A stretch of 64,000 nt of DNA from an uncultured Bacteroidales bacterium (lineage in GTDB: Bacteria > Bacteroidota > Bacteroidia > Bacteroidales > Marinilabiliaceae): contig CALAUL010000049.1 of the NCBI GenBank assembly GCA_937892255.1, positions 10,349-74,348 on the forward strand, given 5' to 3'. The notes beneath the pieces were generated by a model. It saw nothing but the letters and a program-made list of their open reading frames with translations, was not told the origin of the DNA and did not search any database. The position numbers and the translations under genes were made by a program. How positions within the stretch are numbered: the stretch's first letter is position 1; each line of letters begins with the position of its first letter. Below, piece by piece: positions 25,318 to 34,133 of this stretch.

Positions 25318-26190
25318 ATGATGAAAGAGATAAAACATGTGGCGATACAGGGTGTGGCGGGAGCAAATCATGAGATTGCGGCACGTGAGTTTTTTGATGA
25401 TTATGATGTGCAGATTGTTCCCTGTCAGACGTTTGGAGAACTTTTCAATGTGGTTCGACAAGATAGATCTCTTTATGGTATTGTGGCTATAGAAAATACA
25501 TTGGCTGGTTCGTTGCAGGCTAATTATACTTTGCTTTTGGAGTCAGGTTTGACGGTGATAGGTGAGTATAAGTTGCGTGTCAAGCACGATTTGATGGTTT
25601 TGCCCGGAGTGAAAATAGAGGATTTGAAAGAAGTGCATTCTCACCCTATGGCGTTGGCTCAGTGCGAGATGTTTTTTCGCAACTATCCGCATATTCGTTT
25701 GGTGGAGGCTGATGATACTGCCGGAGCGGCACAGATGGTCAAAGAGCAAGCTCTTGCCGATGTCGGTGCCATAGCGCCGTCGATAGCGGCAGAGAAATAC
25801 GGTCTTGAGGTGATAGCTAAGGGAATAGAGACGAATAAAAAGAATTTTACTCGTTTTTTGGTCGTAGCCGATAGATGTGCAGAAGAGGTTGATTCTCTTT
25901 TGAGAGAGGGTAGAGTAAACCGTTCGTCGGTATCGTTTATGTTGCCTCAAGCCAAGGAAGTGGGTAGTCTTTCAAAAGTCTTGACGGTGTTAGCTTTTTA
26001 TGGAGTCAACCTTACAAAAATACAGTCGAATCCTGTCGTTGGGCACGAATGGGAATATCTGTTTTACATTGATTTGTCGTTTGAAAATTACACTCGGTAT
26101 GTTCAAGCCTTAGATGCAGTACGTCCATTGTGCCGTAAGTTGACGGTCTTGGGCGAGTATGAATTGGGACGACAAAGTCATGAAAATTAA
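25318..26190 (+). CDS. pheA: Prephenate dehydratase
   Basis: 290 aa from ATG 25318 (or 25321). Converts prephenate to phenylpyruvate in phenylalanine synthesis. The catalytic domain (about 1-185) carries ENTLAGS and the conserved KKNFTRFLVV (TRF motif). A C-terminal ACT domain (about 205-285) should bind Phe; the usual GALV and ESRP motifs appear as GSLS and QSNP. No fused chorismate mutase: that activity lies in the downstream DAHP synthase. The open frame extends upstream across the terminator hairpin, which is not coding. Confidence 0.94.
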   Translation: MMKEIKHVAIQGVAGANHEIAAREFFDDYDVQIVPCQTFGELFNVVRQDRSLYGIVAIENTLAGSLQANYTLLLESGLTVIGEYKLRVKHDLMVLPGVKIEDLKEVHSHPMALAQCEMFFRNYPHIRLVEADDTAGAAQMVKEQALADVGAIAPSIAAEKYGLEVIAKGIETNKKNFTRFLVVADRCAEEVDSLLREGRVNRSSVSFMLPQAKEVGSLSKVLTVLAFYGVNLTKIQSNPVVGHEWEYLFYIDLSFENYTRYVQALDAVRPLCRKLTVLGEYELGRQSHEN

Positions 26191-26226
26191 TGGAATGATA
26201 AGTGGAAATACAAAAAAAATACGAAT

Positions 26227-27387
26227 ATGATAATTGCACCGGCAAAAAGAGTAAGCGTAGTACAGGAGTACTATTTTTCTCGCAACAATCGTCGTTTGGA
26301 CTCGTTGAGACAGTCTGGCGTTGAGGTTATTAATTTGGGTATTGGCTCTCCGGATTTGCCTCCTGCGCCAAAAGTTATAGAGACGTTGGCGGCTGAAGCT
26401 TCAAATCCTAATGCACATGGATATATGCCTTATGTGGGTATTCCGGCATTGCGAGAGGGATATGCTTCGTGGTATAAGCAGTGGTATGGAGTGAAACTGA
26501 ATCCTGCTAATGAAATTTTGCCTCTGATTGGCTCGAAAGAGGGTATCATGCACATCATGATGGCGTTTGTCAATGAGGGAGACGGAGTCTTGGTTCCGGA
26601 CCCCGGGTATCCTACTTATGCGTCGGTGGCACAGCTTGTTGGGGCTCGCACAATAAAGTACAAGTTGTACGAGGAGTTAGAGTGGCAACCAGACTTTGAT
26701 GAGCTGGAGAAGATGGACCTCTCGGGAGTGAAGATGATGTGGATTAACTATCCCAATATGCCAACGGGAACATCGGCAACTATGGAACTATATAAGAAGA
26801 TTGTTGACTTCGGTCGCAGATATAACATTCTGATTGTGAATGACAATCCGTATAGCTTTATCCTTCATGAGAGACCTATCAGTCTGCTTGCTGTCGAGGG
26901 AGCAAAAGATGTGGCTATAGAGCTCAATTCGATGAGTAAAGCACACAACATGGCGGGTTGGCGTTTCGGCATGGCGGCTGGAGATGCCGAGGTCATCTCT
27001 ACGATATTGAAGGTGAAGAGCAACATGGACAGTGGAGTCTTTAAGCCCATGCAGATGGCTGCTGTGGAGGCCTTGAAACTTGACAAAACGTGGTTTGATG
27101 AGGTCAATGCAGAGTATCGTCGTCGTCAAGTCTTGGCTTTTCAGATAATGGATTGTTTGGGTTGTAAATACAATGTCAAGCAGGGCGGACTTTTCGTTTG
27201 GGCGCGTATCCCCGATTCATGGGAAAGTGCAGAGGCTTTGTCGGATAAGGTGCTTTATGAGACAGGAGTTTTCATCACACCCGGATTTATCTTTGGCAGT
27301 CAGGGTGAGCGTTTCTTGAGGATATCGCTTTGTGCCAAAGTTGAGGTCTTCGAAAAAGCTCTTGAGAAGATTAAGAAGTTGGCTTGA
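26227..27387 (+). CDS. Class I/II aminotransferase (aromatic or aspartate type)
   Basis: 386-aa PLP enzyme of fold type I. Substrate-binding loop GIGSPDLPP, NYPNMPTG, the NDNPYSF segment and the PLP lysine in SMSKAHNMAGWRFG; C-terminal arginine in FLRISLC. Its place between prephenate dehydratase and DAHP synthase/chorismate mutase points to transamination of phenylpyruvate and hydroxyphenylpyruvate, or of prephenate. Sequence style is also close to LL-diaminopimelate/aspartate aminotransferases, so specificity stays open. Confidence 0.9.
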   Translation: MIIAPAKRVSVVQEYYFSRNNRRLDSLRQSGVEVINLGIGSPDLPPAPKVIETLAAEASNPNAHGYMPYVGIPALREGYASWYKQWYGVKLNPANEILPLIGSKEGIMHIMMAFVNEGDGVLVPDPGYPTYASVAQLVGARTIKYKLYEELEWQPDFDELEKMDLSGVKMMWINYPNMPTGTSATMELYKKIVDFGRRYNILIVNDNPYSFILHERPISLLAVEGAKDVAIELNSMSKAHNMAGWRFGMAAGDAEVISTILKVKSNMDSGVFKPMQMAAVEALKLDKTWFDEVNAEYRRRQVLAFQIMDCLGCKYNVKQGGLFVWARIPDSWESAEALSDKVLYETGVFITPGFIFGSQGERFLRISLCAKVEVFEKALEKIKKLA

Positions 27388-27478
27388 TTCAGTCGAACAA
27401 CATTCTCGCAGCAATAAAAAGCGACTTGAAAACTTTAAAATAATTTGAAATAATAACATCGAAAAGATAATAAAAGAT

Positions 27479-28573
27479 ATGGAAAAGCAGTTGGATTTAG
27501 AACCGATAGTATTCCCGGGCGTAGAGATGACACGTCCCATAATTATAGCCGGACCATGTTCGGCAGAGACAGAAGAGCAGGTAATCAACACCGCATCGTT
27601 GCTTGCAGCCAATGGGGTGAAGATATTTCGTGCCGGTATATGGAAACCACGTACTCGTCCCGGAGCATTTGAGGGCGTAGGTTCGGAGGGATTGCCTTGG
27701 TTGCAGCGTATCAAGAAGGAGTTTGGAATGCTCACCTCTGTCGAAGTTGCAACGGCTCATCATGTGCACGAGGCTATCAAATATGGTGTCGATATGGTAT
27801 GGATAGGAGCACGTACTACCGCCAATCCTTTTGCTGTGCAAGAAATAGCAGATGCTTTGCGTGGCACCAATATGCCGGTGATGATTAAGAACCCGGTAAA
27901 TCCAGATTTGGAGCTTTGGATAGGAGCTTTTGAACGACTTAATAGAGCCGGTATTAAGAAGTTGGCGGCTATACACCGCGGATTCTCCATTTACGACAAG
28001 AGCCGTTTCCGCAATCACCCAATGTGGCAGCTTCCTATTGAATTGCATCGTCGTATACCCGAGTTGCCTATCATCACCGACCCAAGTCATATCACGGGCA
28101 ATTGCGACCTAGTGCATGAAGTATCACAGCAGGCTATGGACTTGAATTTCGACGGACTTATCATCGAGAGCCACGAATGTCCGGCTCGCGCATGGTCCGA
28201 CGCCAAACAACAAGTGACGCCAGCTCACCTAAAGATGATTCTTGACAGCCTTATCTTGCGTGACCATGCCATAGCAGACAAAAATCGTGAGAGCCTTGAC
28301 GAACTTCGCAAAGAGATAGACAAATTGGATAATCGTCTTCTCGAGACATTGGCAGCTCGTAAAGAGATTTCAGAACTTATAGGCAAATACAAAGCCGAAC
28401 ATGGCATTACAATCCTTCAGACTCGCCGTTACGATGAGCTATTGAAGACACGTCAGGAACAAGCAGAGAAACATGGCTTGAACACGGAATTTGTAGTCAA
28501 GGTCTTTGAGGATATTCACGAGGAGTCGGTGGCTATCCAAAATGAGATAATGAACAATTTCGACAAAAGATAA
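27479..28573 (+). CDS. Bifunctional DAHP synthase / chorismate mutase
   Basis: 364 aa. The first about 265 residues are a type I-beta 3-deoxy-7-phosphoheptulonate synthase (GPCSAETEEQV, AGIWKPRTRPGAFEG, DPSHITGN, IESHECPARAWSDAKQQ), the entry enzyme of the shikimate pathway. The C-terminal about 90 residues are an AroQ-type chorismate mutase (LDELRKEIDKLDNRLLETLA, RKEISELIGKYK). Fusion lets chorismate/prephenate control the first step in relatives. Six nt before the tyrA gene. Confidence 0.95.
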   Translation: MEKQLDLEPIVFPGVEMTRPIIIAGPCSAETEEQVINTASLLAANGVKIFRAGIWKPRTRPGAFEGVGSEGLPWLQRIKKEFGMLTSVEVATAHHVHEAIKYGVDMVWIGARTTANPFAVQEIADALRGTNMPVMIKNPVNPDLELWIGAFERLNRAGIKKLAAIHRGFSIYDKSRFRNHPMWQLPIELHRRIPELPIITDPSHITGNCDLVHEVSQQAMDLNFDGLIIESHECPARAWSDAKQQVTPAHLKMILDSLILRDHAIADKNRESLDELRKEIDKLDNRLLETLAARKEISELIGKYKAEHGITILQTRRYDELLKTRQEQAEKHGLNTEFVVKVFEDIHEESVAIQNEIMNNFDKR

Positions 28574-28578
28574 AAGAT

Positions 28579-29358
28579 ATGAGAATATGTATAATGGGTG
28601 CGGGAAAGATGGGAAGTATCTTTGCTGATGCACTTTGCCTGCAACATGAAGTGGCTATCTATGACAGAGATATACGTCGTTTGCAGTATGCCTTTAACAC
28701 TCGTCGATTGGCTTCCTTTGAGGAGATACGCGACTTTGCACCGGAGTTGCTCATCAATGCCGTGACTCTCAAATATACCATTCAGACATTTGAAGAGGTA
28801 CTGCCCTACCTGCCTCAAAACTGTATGATATCGGACATCGCATCTGTCAAGACGGGCTTTCAAGAATTCTACGAGAAGTGCGGACATCCCTACGTATCTA
28901 CTCACCCGATGTTCGGACCTACGTTTGCCAATCTCAGAGAACTGCGTCGTCATCATGCTATCATCATAAGTGAGGGCGATCACCTCGGAAAAGTCTTTTT
29001 CAAGGACTTCTATGGCACACTCGGGTTGAACTTGCACGAGTATACGTTTCAAGGTCATGACGAGACAATAGCATATTCGCTTTCTATACCGTTTGTATCT
29101 ACTATGGTATTTGCAGCGTGTATGAAGCATCAAGACGCTCCGGGAACGACCTTTCAGAAGCATTTCGATGTGGCAAAAGGAGTCCTTTCTGAAGATGACT
29201 TTTTGCTCTCGGAGATACTCTTCAACCCATATACACCTGAGCAAGTGGAAAAAATACAAGACCAAATGTCGCATCTGCTCGAGATTATTAAAAAACGCGA
29301 CTCTAACGCCATGAGCGAATATCTTTTAGTCCTTAGAAAAAACATCGAAGAACGCTGA
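28579..29358 (+). CDS. tyrA: Prephenate dehydrogenase
   Basis: 259 aa. N-terminal NAD(P)-binding Rossmann motif IMGAGKMGS at 5-13, the substrate region SDIASVKTGF and the catalytic/binding stretch STHPMFGPTFANL. Helical dimerisation domain in the second half (AYSLSIPFVSTMVFA). Converts prephenate to 4-hydroxyphenylpyruvate for tyrosine. No ACT domain. Last gene of the operon, which explains both Tyr and Phe codons in the leader. Confidence 0.92.
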   Translation: MRICIMGAGKMGSIFADALCLQHEVAIYDRDIRRLQYAFNTRRLASFEEIRDFAPELLINAVTLKYTIQTFEEVLPYLPQNCMISDIASVKTGFQEFYEKCGHPYVSTHPMFGPTFANLRELRRHHAIIISEGDHLGKVFFKDFYGTLGLNLHEYTFQGHDETIAYSLSIPFVSTMVFAACMKHQDAPGTTFQKHFDVAKGVLSEDDFLLSEILFNPYTPEQVEKIQDQMSHLLEIIKKRDSNAMSEYLLVLRKNIEER

Positions 29359-29383
29359 AAAAATAATTTGCGCCGATACAGAG

Positions 29384-29414
29384 GAGAGTTGTGGATTTAT
29401 AATCTGCAGCTCTC
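29384..29414 (+). terminator. Hairpin after tyrA, probable terminator
   Basis: 14-bp stem GAGAGTTGTGGATT (29384-29397) with AATCTGCAGCTCTC (29401-29414), three G-U pairs, loop TAT. The following ATCTCTTGTT is only a weak T-tract. Confidence 0.5.
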
Positions 29415-29523
29415 ATCTCTTGTTATGTCGTGCCAGAAAAGAGACTCTCGCTACAAAGTAGTCGAGAGTAATGTCATATTGTCGATGTTCCTTCGTTGTA
29501 GTGCCATTGATTGTAGGAATACA

Positions 29524-29559
29524 ATGCGTTCGACTTTTTGTGGAAAAAGTCGAACGCAT
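29524..29559. repeat. Perfect 16-bp inverted repeat
   Basis: ATGCGTTCGACTTTTT (29524-29539), loop GTGG, AAAAAGTCGAACGCAT (29544-29559). It is not followed by T's on either strand; the A/T five-runs sit next to the loop, which is unlike an intrinsic terminator. Could be a dispersed palindromic element. Confidence 0.7.
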
Positions 29560-29712
29560 AGCGAAGTCACAACGGAGAAATAACGGAGGTAGAGCAGAAA
29601 AAGAAAGGAAATCCAAAAGCAAACAATTACTAAGTTGATATTGCTCAAGAATGAAACTAAAAGATATAGACGTTCGTAGAAAAACTTGTTAATAACAAAG
29701 CAAAATAAAATC

Positions 29713-30288
29713 ATGAAAACACTAAAAGGAACACAGACTGAAAAAAATCTTCTGACATCATTTGCAGGAGAAAGCCAAGCTCGTAATAGATACACTTTTT
29801 TTGCATCGAAGGCGAAGAAAGAGGGCTATGAGCAGATAGCAGCCATATTTATGGAGACAGCAGAGCAGGAGAAAGAACATGCAAAACGTATGTTCAAATA
29901 CTTGGAAGGAGGCTCAGTGGAGATAACGGCCTCGTTTCCAGCCGGAGTGATAGGCTCGACACTTGACAACTTAAAGGCAGCGGCTGCCGGAGAGAATGAG
30001 GAGTGGTCGGACGCTTATCCGCAGATGGCAAAGACAGCGCGTGAAGAGGGCTTTGAGGAGATAGCGGTGATGTATGAGATGATATCGATAGCGGAGAAAG
30101 GACATGAGGCTCGTTATTTGAAACTTGCTGAGTTGTTGGAGACTCATACAATGTTTAAGAAAGATGGCGAGGTGTATTGGCAATGTCGCAACTGTGGCTT
30201 TATCATCAAAGACACGGAAGCCCCTTTTGAGTGTCCTGCGTGCAAGCACCCTCAAGCATATTTCGAGGTGAAGAAAGAGAATTATTAG
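29713..30288 (+). CDS. Rubrerythrin
   Basis: 191 aa from ATG 29713 (MKTLKGTQTEKNLLTSFAGE); nine upstream in-frame codons are not conserved. Ferritin-like di-iron domain with the two ExxH-type helices (AGESQARNRYTFFASKA, EQEKEHAKRMFKYLEGG, EIAVMYEMISIAEKGHEARY) and a C-terminal rubredoxin-like domain CRNCG ... CPACKHP. Acts as peroxidase protecting anaerobes against oxygen and H2O2. Confidence 0.96.
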   Translation: MKTLKGTQTEKNLLTSFAGESQARNRYTFFASKAKKEGYEQIAAIFMETAEQEKEHAKRMFKYLEGGSVEITASFPAGVIGSTLDNLKAAAAGENEEWSDAYPQMAKTAREEGFEEIAVMYEMISIAEKGHEARYLKLAELLETHTMFKKDGEVYWQCRNCGFIIKDTEAPFECPACKHPQAYFEVKKENY

Positions 30289-30310
30289 ATGTCTTACTAA
30301 TGTTGTAAAG

Positions 30311-30694
30311 ATGATACGGAGAGTCATATTTAGCATAATGTTTTCGGTCATTTTGGTATCATGTGCAACAGATACTTCGTCGTCGTTGAATTCTGTTTCG
30401 GCCGAAGAATTCTCTCGGATTATGGAAGAAGAGAATGGAGTTCAAGTGTTGGACGTTCGTACGGAGAGTGAATATTTGAAAGGACATTTGCCAAATGCAT
30501 TGAATATCAATATACGCGATACGGCTTTCCATAGTAGGGTGTTGGAACTTTTAGAGAAAGACAGACCTGTGGCTGTTTATTGTCGCAGTGGCAACAGAAG
30601 CAAAGTTGCGGGAGCAATACTTGTAGATATGGGATATGAGGTCTATGAACTCAATTCGGGTGTTGTAGGTTGGACTGGAAAGGTTGAGTATTAG
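30311..30694 (+). CDS. Rhodanese-like lipoprotein
   Basis: 127 aa. Lipoprotein signal with lipobox ILVSC (Cys18), then a single rhodanese domain with the active loop CRSGNRS (Cys91) and conserved start VLDVRTESEYLKGHLPNAL. Presumably on the periplasmic side of the envelope, handling sulfane sulfur or a related persulfide. It follows rubrerythrin by 22 nt, so cotranscription and an oxidative or sulfur stress role are likely. Confidence 0.9.
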   Translation: MIRRVIFSIMFSVILVSCATDTSSSLNSVSAEEFSRIMEEENGVQVLDVRTESEYLKGHLPNALNINIRDTAFHSRVLELLEKDRPVAVYCRSGNRSKVAGAILVDMGYEVYELNSGVVGWTGKVEY

Positions 30695-30745
30695 AAACAC
30701 AACGAAGAAAAAACCAAAATAACATATATGAGAGGAGAAGAGATA

Positions 30746-30773
30746 GGTGAGGCTGAAAAGTCTCACCTTTTTT
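30746..30773 (+). terminator. Terminator of the rubrerythrin-rhodanese unit
   Basis: Stem GGTGAGGCT (30746-30754) with AGTCTCACC (30759-30767), one G-U pair, loop GAAA, then six T. Confidence 0.92.
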
Positions 30774-30975
30774 CGTGTGAGGATAGTTCGAGACACGGAT
30801 AGAGGGAATAGGCATTTGATACACTCTCTTATATTTCGAATGCCGTTCGAAAAGGGTCGAAACGACAAGCGTTTGATAAAGTATGACGTCTATCGGATAT
30901 CAGTCTCGATAATACGCAAGTTGCTTTATGGCAGTAGAATTTTGTAATAAAATTCAAACTGCTATAAAAAATGTC

Positions 30976-30983
30976 TATATTTG
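30976..30983 (+). promoter_or_regulatory. Promoter -7 element of ispE
   Basis: TATATTTG, 24 nt before the ispE ATG; likely drives ispE and the two SpoIIE-type genes behind it. Confidence 0.6.
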
Positions 30984-31007
30984 TAGATTTGAAAATGTTA
31001 TGTAGTT

Positions 31008-31808
31008 ATGATTGTATATCCTAATGCAAAGATAAACTTAGGCCTGAATGTTGTAGAAAGACGCCCCGATGGCTATCATAATTTGGAGAGCGTATTCTTT
31101 CCTGTAGAGATATGTGATATGTTGGAGATTATAGAACTTGGAGAGGGAGAAGGAGATTATGAATGGCGATGTGAAGGTTTGAGTGTAGAATGTGATCCGG
31201 AGAAGAATATATGTATCAAGGCTTTCCGGCTTTTGCAAAAAGAGTTCTCGTTGCCACGTTTGGGGTTCTATTTATACAAGAAGATACCTATGGGAGCCGG
31301 CATGGGTGGCGGTTCTGCTGATGGTGCATTTGTCTTAAAAACATTAAACCAGATGTTTGAGTTGGGACTATCGAGGGAACGGCTGGTGAAATTAGCGGCG
31401 CAGATAGGTGCTGATTGTGCTTTCTTTATTGAGAATGAACCGGCGTATGCCTCGGGAATAGGCGACGAGTTAGAGCCATTTGACGTGGACTTGAAGGGAC
31501 GTTGTCTTGTCGTGTACAAGCCGGAAGTGCATGTATCAACAGCAGAGGCATATAAAGGAATTGAACCAAAGAAAGCGCAAGAGAACGTCAGGGATATACT
31601 CCGTCGTCCGATAGAGGAGTGGAAGCACAGATTGGTCAATGACTTTGAGGAATCGGTATTTAAGAATCACCCCGAAATAAAGGCAGTGAAAGACATGATG
31701 TACGAACGAGGAGCAATCTATGCATCAATGTCGGGCAGTGGTTCGGCTGTTTACGGAATATTTGATGAAGAAGTAACTATTGAGGGTGGAATAACGTTGA
31801 AATTATAG
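31008..31808 (+). CDS. ispE: 4-diphosphocytidyl-2-C-methyl-D-erythritol kinase
   Basis: 266-aa GHMP kinase of the non-mevalonate isoprenoid pathway. N-terminal PNAKINLGLNVVERRPDGYH is the IspE signature; the ATP loop is PMGAGMGGGSADGA (about 93-106) and the third GHMP motif is ASMSGSGSAVYGIF. The next gene starts on the base after the stop codon. Confidence 0.96.
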   Translation: MIVYPNAKINLGLNVVERRPDGYHNLESVFFPVEICDMLEIIELGEGEGDYEWRCEGLSVECDPEKNICIKAFRLLQKEFSLPRLGFYLYKKIPMGAGMGGGSADGAFVLKTLNQMFELGLSRERLVKLAAQIGADCAFFIENEPAYASGIGDELEPFDVDLKGRCLVVYKPEVHVSTAEAYKGIEPKKAQENVRDILRRPIEEWKHRLVNDFEESVFKNHPEIKAVKDMMYERGAIYASMSGSGSAVYGIFDEEVTIEGGITLKL

Positions 31809-34130
31809 ATGAGTGTTATAGAATCGAAATATCATATCAGTAGAGAGAAAATGACATTCTTGAGCGGTGTCTGTAGGATATTGCAAAGAGTTAAGTGTGT
31901 CGTTACGCTTGTGGCGATGCTCTTGAGCATGATATTTTCGGTCGGTGTTAACGCTCAGAGAGATAACAAGTTGTTGCAGGAAGTCTTCTTTCAGTCGGTC
32001 GATTCGGTGCGTGTGAGCATGTTGAAGATAGACATGACCAATGCGCGTCGATGGATGGACTTGGCCCTGATGTCGATATGCGACAGTGATACATATCATA
32101 CGTACAAGTTGTTGGATTTCAACATGACAATGATGCGGCAAATGTCGCCTGCGCAGAAGTCGATGATAGAGGAGACGGGTAACTATTTCTTGGATAGGAC
32201 GGATACTGTGGCGTGTTATGCGCAAGGCTGTTATTGGTACACATTGGCGAGTTGCAGTATTTTTGAGAATACGGAAAACGCTGAGATGTATTACACAAAG
32301 GCGGAAGATTTGCTTCGTTCGGGAGGTTTCAACTCATTTGCCAATCAGTGTCAGTTGTTCAAGACAGAAGCCTTAATAAGAGCGTATAAATATGCAGAAG
32401 CGGCGTCGTTGGCACGAAGTCTATTAGACAAAGAACAAGGAGTGTTGGCGAGAGAGATACGCTATTTTTCATTGTTGCAGTTGTACAAGATATACACCCA
32501 GATGCGTATCATGCCGATGGTGGAGTACTACGGCAGGTTGATAGAACGAGAAGGTATTTACGCCGAATCGCTCAGGTATGAGTTGCGTTATCTGCAACGT
32601 AAGATATGTTATCTGATATATCTAAATGATGCCGATGAAGCTTTTCCGCTGTGCAAACGTCTGACACAGATTGCAGAATTGCTCAAAATAGAGGGCGGAG
32701 AATGGAATGCCAATCTGCTGTATGCACGTCTTTTGGTGATGGATAAGCAATATGCAGAGGCAACGAGATGTATTCAGAAATGTTATGAACTTTACGAAGA
32801 AGTGAAATCATCGCTTCTATACGACCCATATTTCTCAAAAGAACACCTTAAACTAATACACTCGATGCTCAAAGTAGCAAAGGGAGATGCCGACGGAGCA
32901 CTGGAATTGCTGTCATCTATAGATGACAACTCACCGGTATTTGGAGTATATGACATTGTCACAGAATATTATCATTGCAAAGAACAGTGTTACAACCTCA
33001 AGGGCGACTATGACAATGCCATCATAAACTTGGAGCGAAAAGATATGTACTCCGACTCGATAGTGGCAGATCACACAAGACAACGTTCCAATGATTTGGA
33101 GGCAATGTATCGTGATGATTCGACGATATTGGGTCATAAAGCACAACTCATGGAGCAGGAAGTTGCGTTGCTGAATTTGCGCATGAAGTTGGTGATAGGC
33201 ATATCGTTGCTGATAGTATTTACGTTGGCATATTACGCATTTCGAATAGCATACAGACGCAGAGAGAAAGTCCGCAAAGCACAATTGTCGAAAGAAATGA
33301 ACATATTCTTGGAACATGAAGTGGCGCGTCAGACGGAAGAACTTTTGCGTCAGTCCGCATTGATACGCAGTCGAAACAATGATATCATGCTCAGTCAGTT
33401 ATATGCACAACGTATTCAGCATGGTATTTTACCGCCATTGGACAAGGTGAAGTTTGATGGAATTGCGAACTCGTTTGTGATATTCAGTCCGATAGAGACC
33501 GTCAGTGGAGACTTCTACTGGTACGACAAAGTTGGAGACAAAATAGTAATATGTTGCGCCGATAGTTCAGGACACGGCGTGCCGGGAGCCATGATGTCAA
33601 TGGTCGGAATGACATTGGTGTCGGAAGTCGTGCGACGCAAGCCCAATAGCGACTCGTCGGAGTTGATGAACACCATAAACGATGACCTCTTGCGTATGAT
33701 GCCGGATTTGAGTTGGCTCGATGGCATAAATATGTCGTTGGTTGTTATAGACACAGCAAAAAAAGTGCTCGACATAACGTTGGCCCGTCATAATACGCTG
33801 TACTTCAGTCTCGGCGAAGCCGACTATATCAGAGGAACGAAACGACGTGTGGGAGACCGTCTGAAACCTGTGTGCGACCGAAAGTTCCAGATGTTTCGCA
33901 TAGAGTACGAACACGGAGACAGCCTCTACCTATACACCGACGGTATAACAGAGTTGTTTGGAGGAAAGAACGCTGAAAAACTGAAAATAACAGGATTTAG
34001 AAAGTTGTTGGAGAAAGCAGACAAAGAGCCTGTAGAGAAGAGAGAACAACTGATAAAAGACGGAATAAAAGACTGGTGTGGAGAATTGGCTCAGAATGAT
34101 GATATATTGATAATAGGATTGCAATTGTAG
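31809..34130 (+). CDS. TPR and SpoIIE-type PP2C phosphatase, membrane protein 1
   Basis: 773 aa. N-terminal signal or membrane segment (about 31-50), a helical region with TPR-like repeats (about 60-430), one membrane helix (about 461-484), a coiled coil (about 490-530) and a SpoIIE/PP2C domain to the end. Metal-site motifs are present: SGDFYWY (about 565), ADSSGHGVPG (about 583) and the final NDDILIIG. A sensor-type Ser/Thr phosphatase with periplasmic TPR input is inferred. Its ATG abuts the ispE stop. No kinase, STAS or anti-sigma partner is nearby. Confidence 0.87.
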   Translation: MSVIESKYHISREKMTFLSGVCRILQRVKCVVTLVAMLLSMIFSVGVNAQRDNKLLQEVFFQSVDSVRVSMLKIDMTNARRWMDLALMSICDSDTYHTYKLLDFNMTMMRQMSPAQKSMIEETGNYFLDRTDTVACYAQGCYWYTLASCSIFENTENAEMYYTKAEDLLRSGGFNSFANQCQLFKTEALIRAYKYAEAASLARSLLDKEQGVLAREIRYFSLLQLYKIYTQMRIMPMVEYYGRLIEREGIYAESLRYELRYLQRKICYLIYLNDADEAFPLCKRLTQIAELLKIEGGEWNANLLYARLLVMDKQYAEATRCIQKCYELYEEVKSSLLYDPYFSKEHLKLIHSMLKVAKGDADGALELLSSIDDNSPVFGVYDIVTEYYHCKEQCYNLKGDYDNAIINLERKDMYSDSIVADHTRQRSNDLEAMYRDDSTILGHKAQLMEQEVALLNLRMKLVIGISLLIVFTLAYYAFRIAYRRREKVRKAQLSKEMNIFLEHEVARQTEELLRQSALIRSRNNDIMLSQLYAQRIQHGILPPLDKVKFDGIANSFVIFSPIETVSGDFYWYDKVGDKIVICCADSSGHGVPGAMMSMVGMTLVSEVVRRKPNSDSSELMNTINDDLLRMMPDLSWLDGINMSLVVIDTAKKVLDITLARHNTLYFSLGEADYIRGTKRRVGDRLKPVCDRKFQMFRIEYEHGDSLYLYTDGITELFGGKNAEKLKITGFRKLLEKADKEPVEKREQLIKDGIKDWCGELAQNDDILIIGLQL

Positions 34131-34133
34131 AAT

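Larger units (their letters stand above)
29359..29712. other. Intergenic region with two strong hairpins
   Basis: About 350 nt between tyrA and the rubrerythrin gene. It contains the probable operon terminator at 29384 and a perfect 16-bp inverted repeat at 29524; a 71-codon frame through the latter (29368-29583) looks accidental. The last 130 nt are AT-rich and should hold the rubrerythrin promoter, which I could not place. Confidence 0.6.
30695..31007. other. Intergenic region between rhodanese and ispE
   Basis: About 310 nt. Contains the terminator at 30746 and the ispE promoter at 30976. The stretch 30780-30930 shows no convincing reading frame or structure. Confidence 0.7.

Noticed and set aside
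29368..29583. 71-codon frame between tyrA and rubrerythrin
   Set aside because: It runs through two strong hairpins, has no family resemblance and no promoter or ribosome site.
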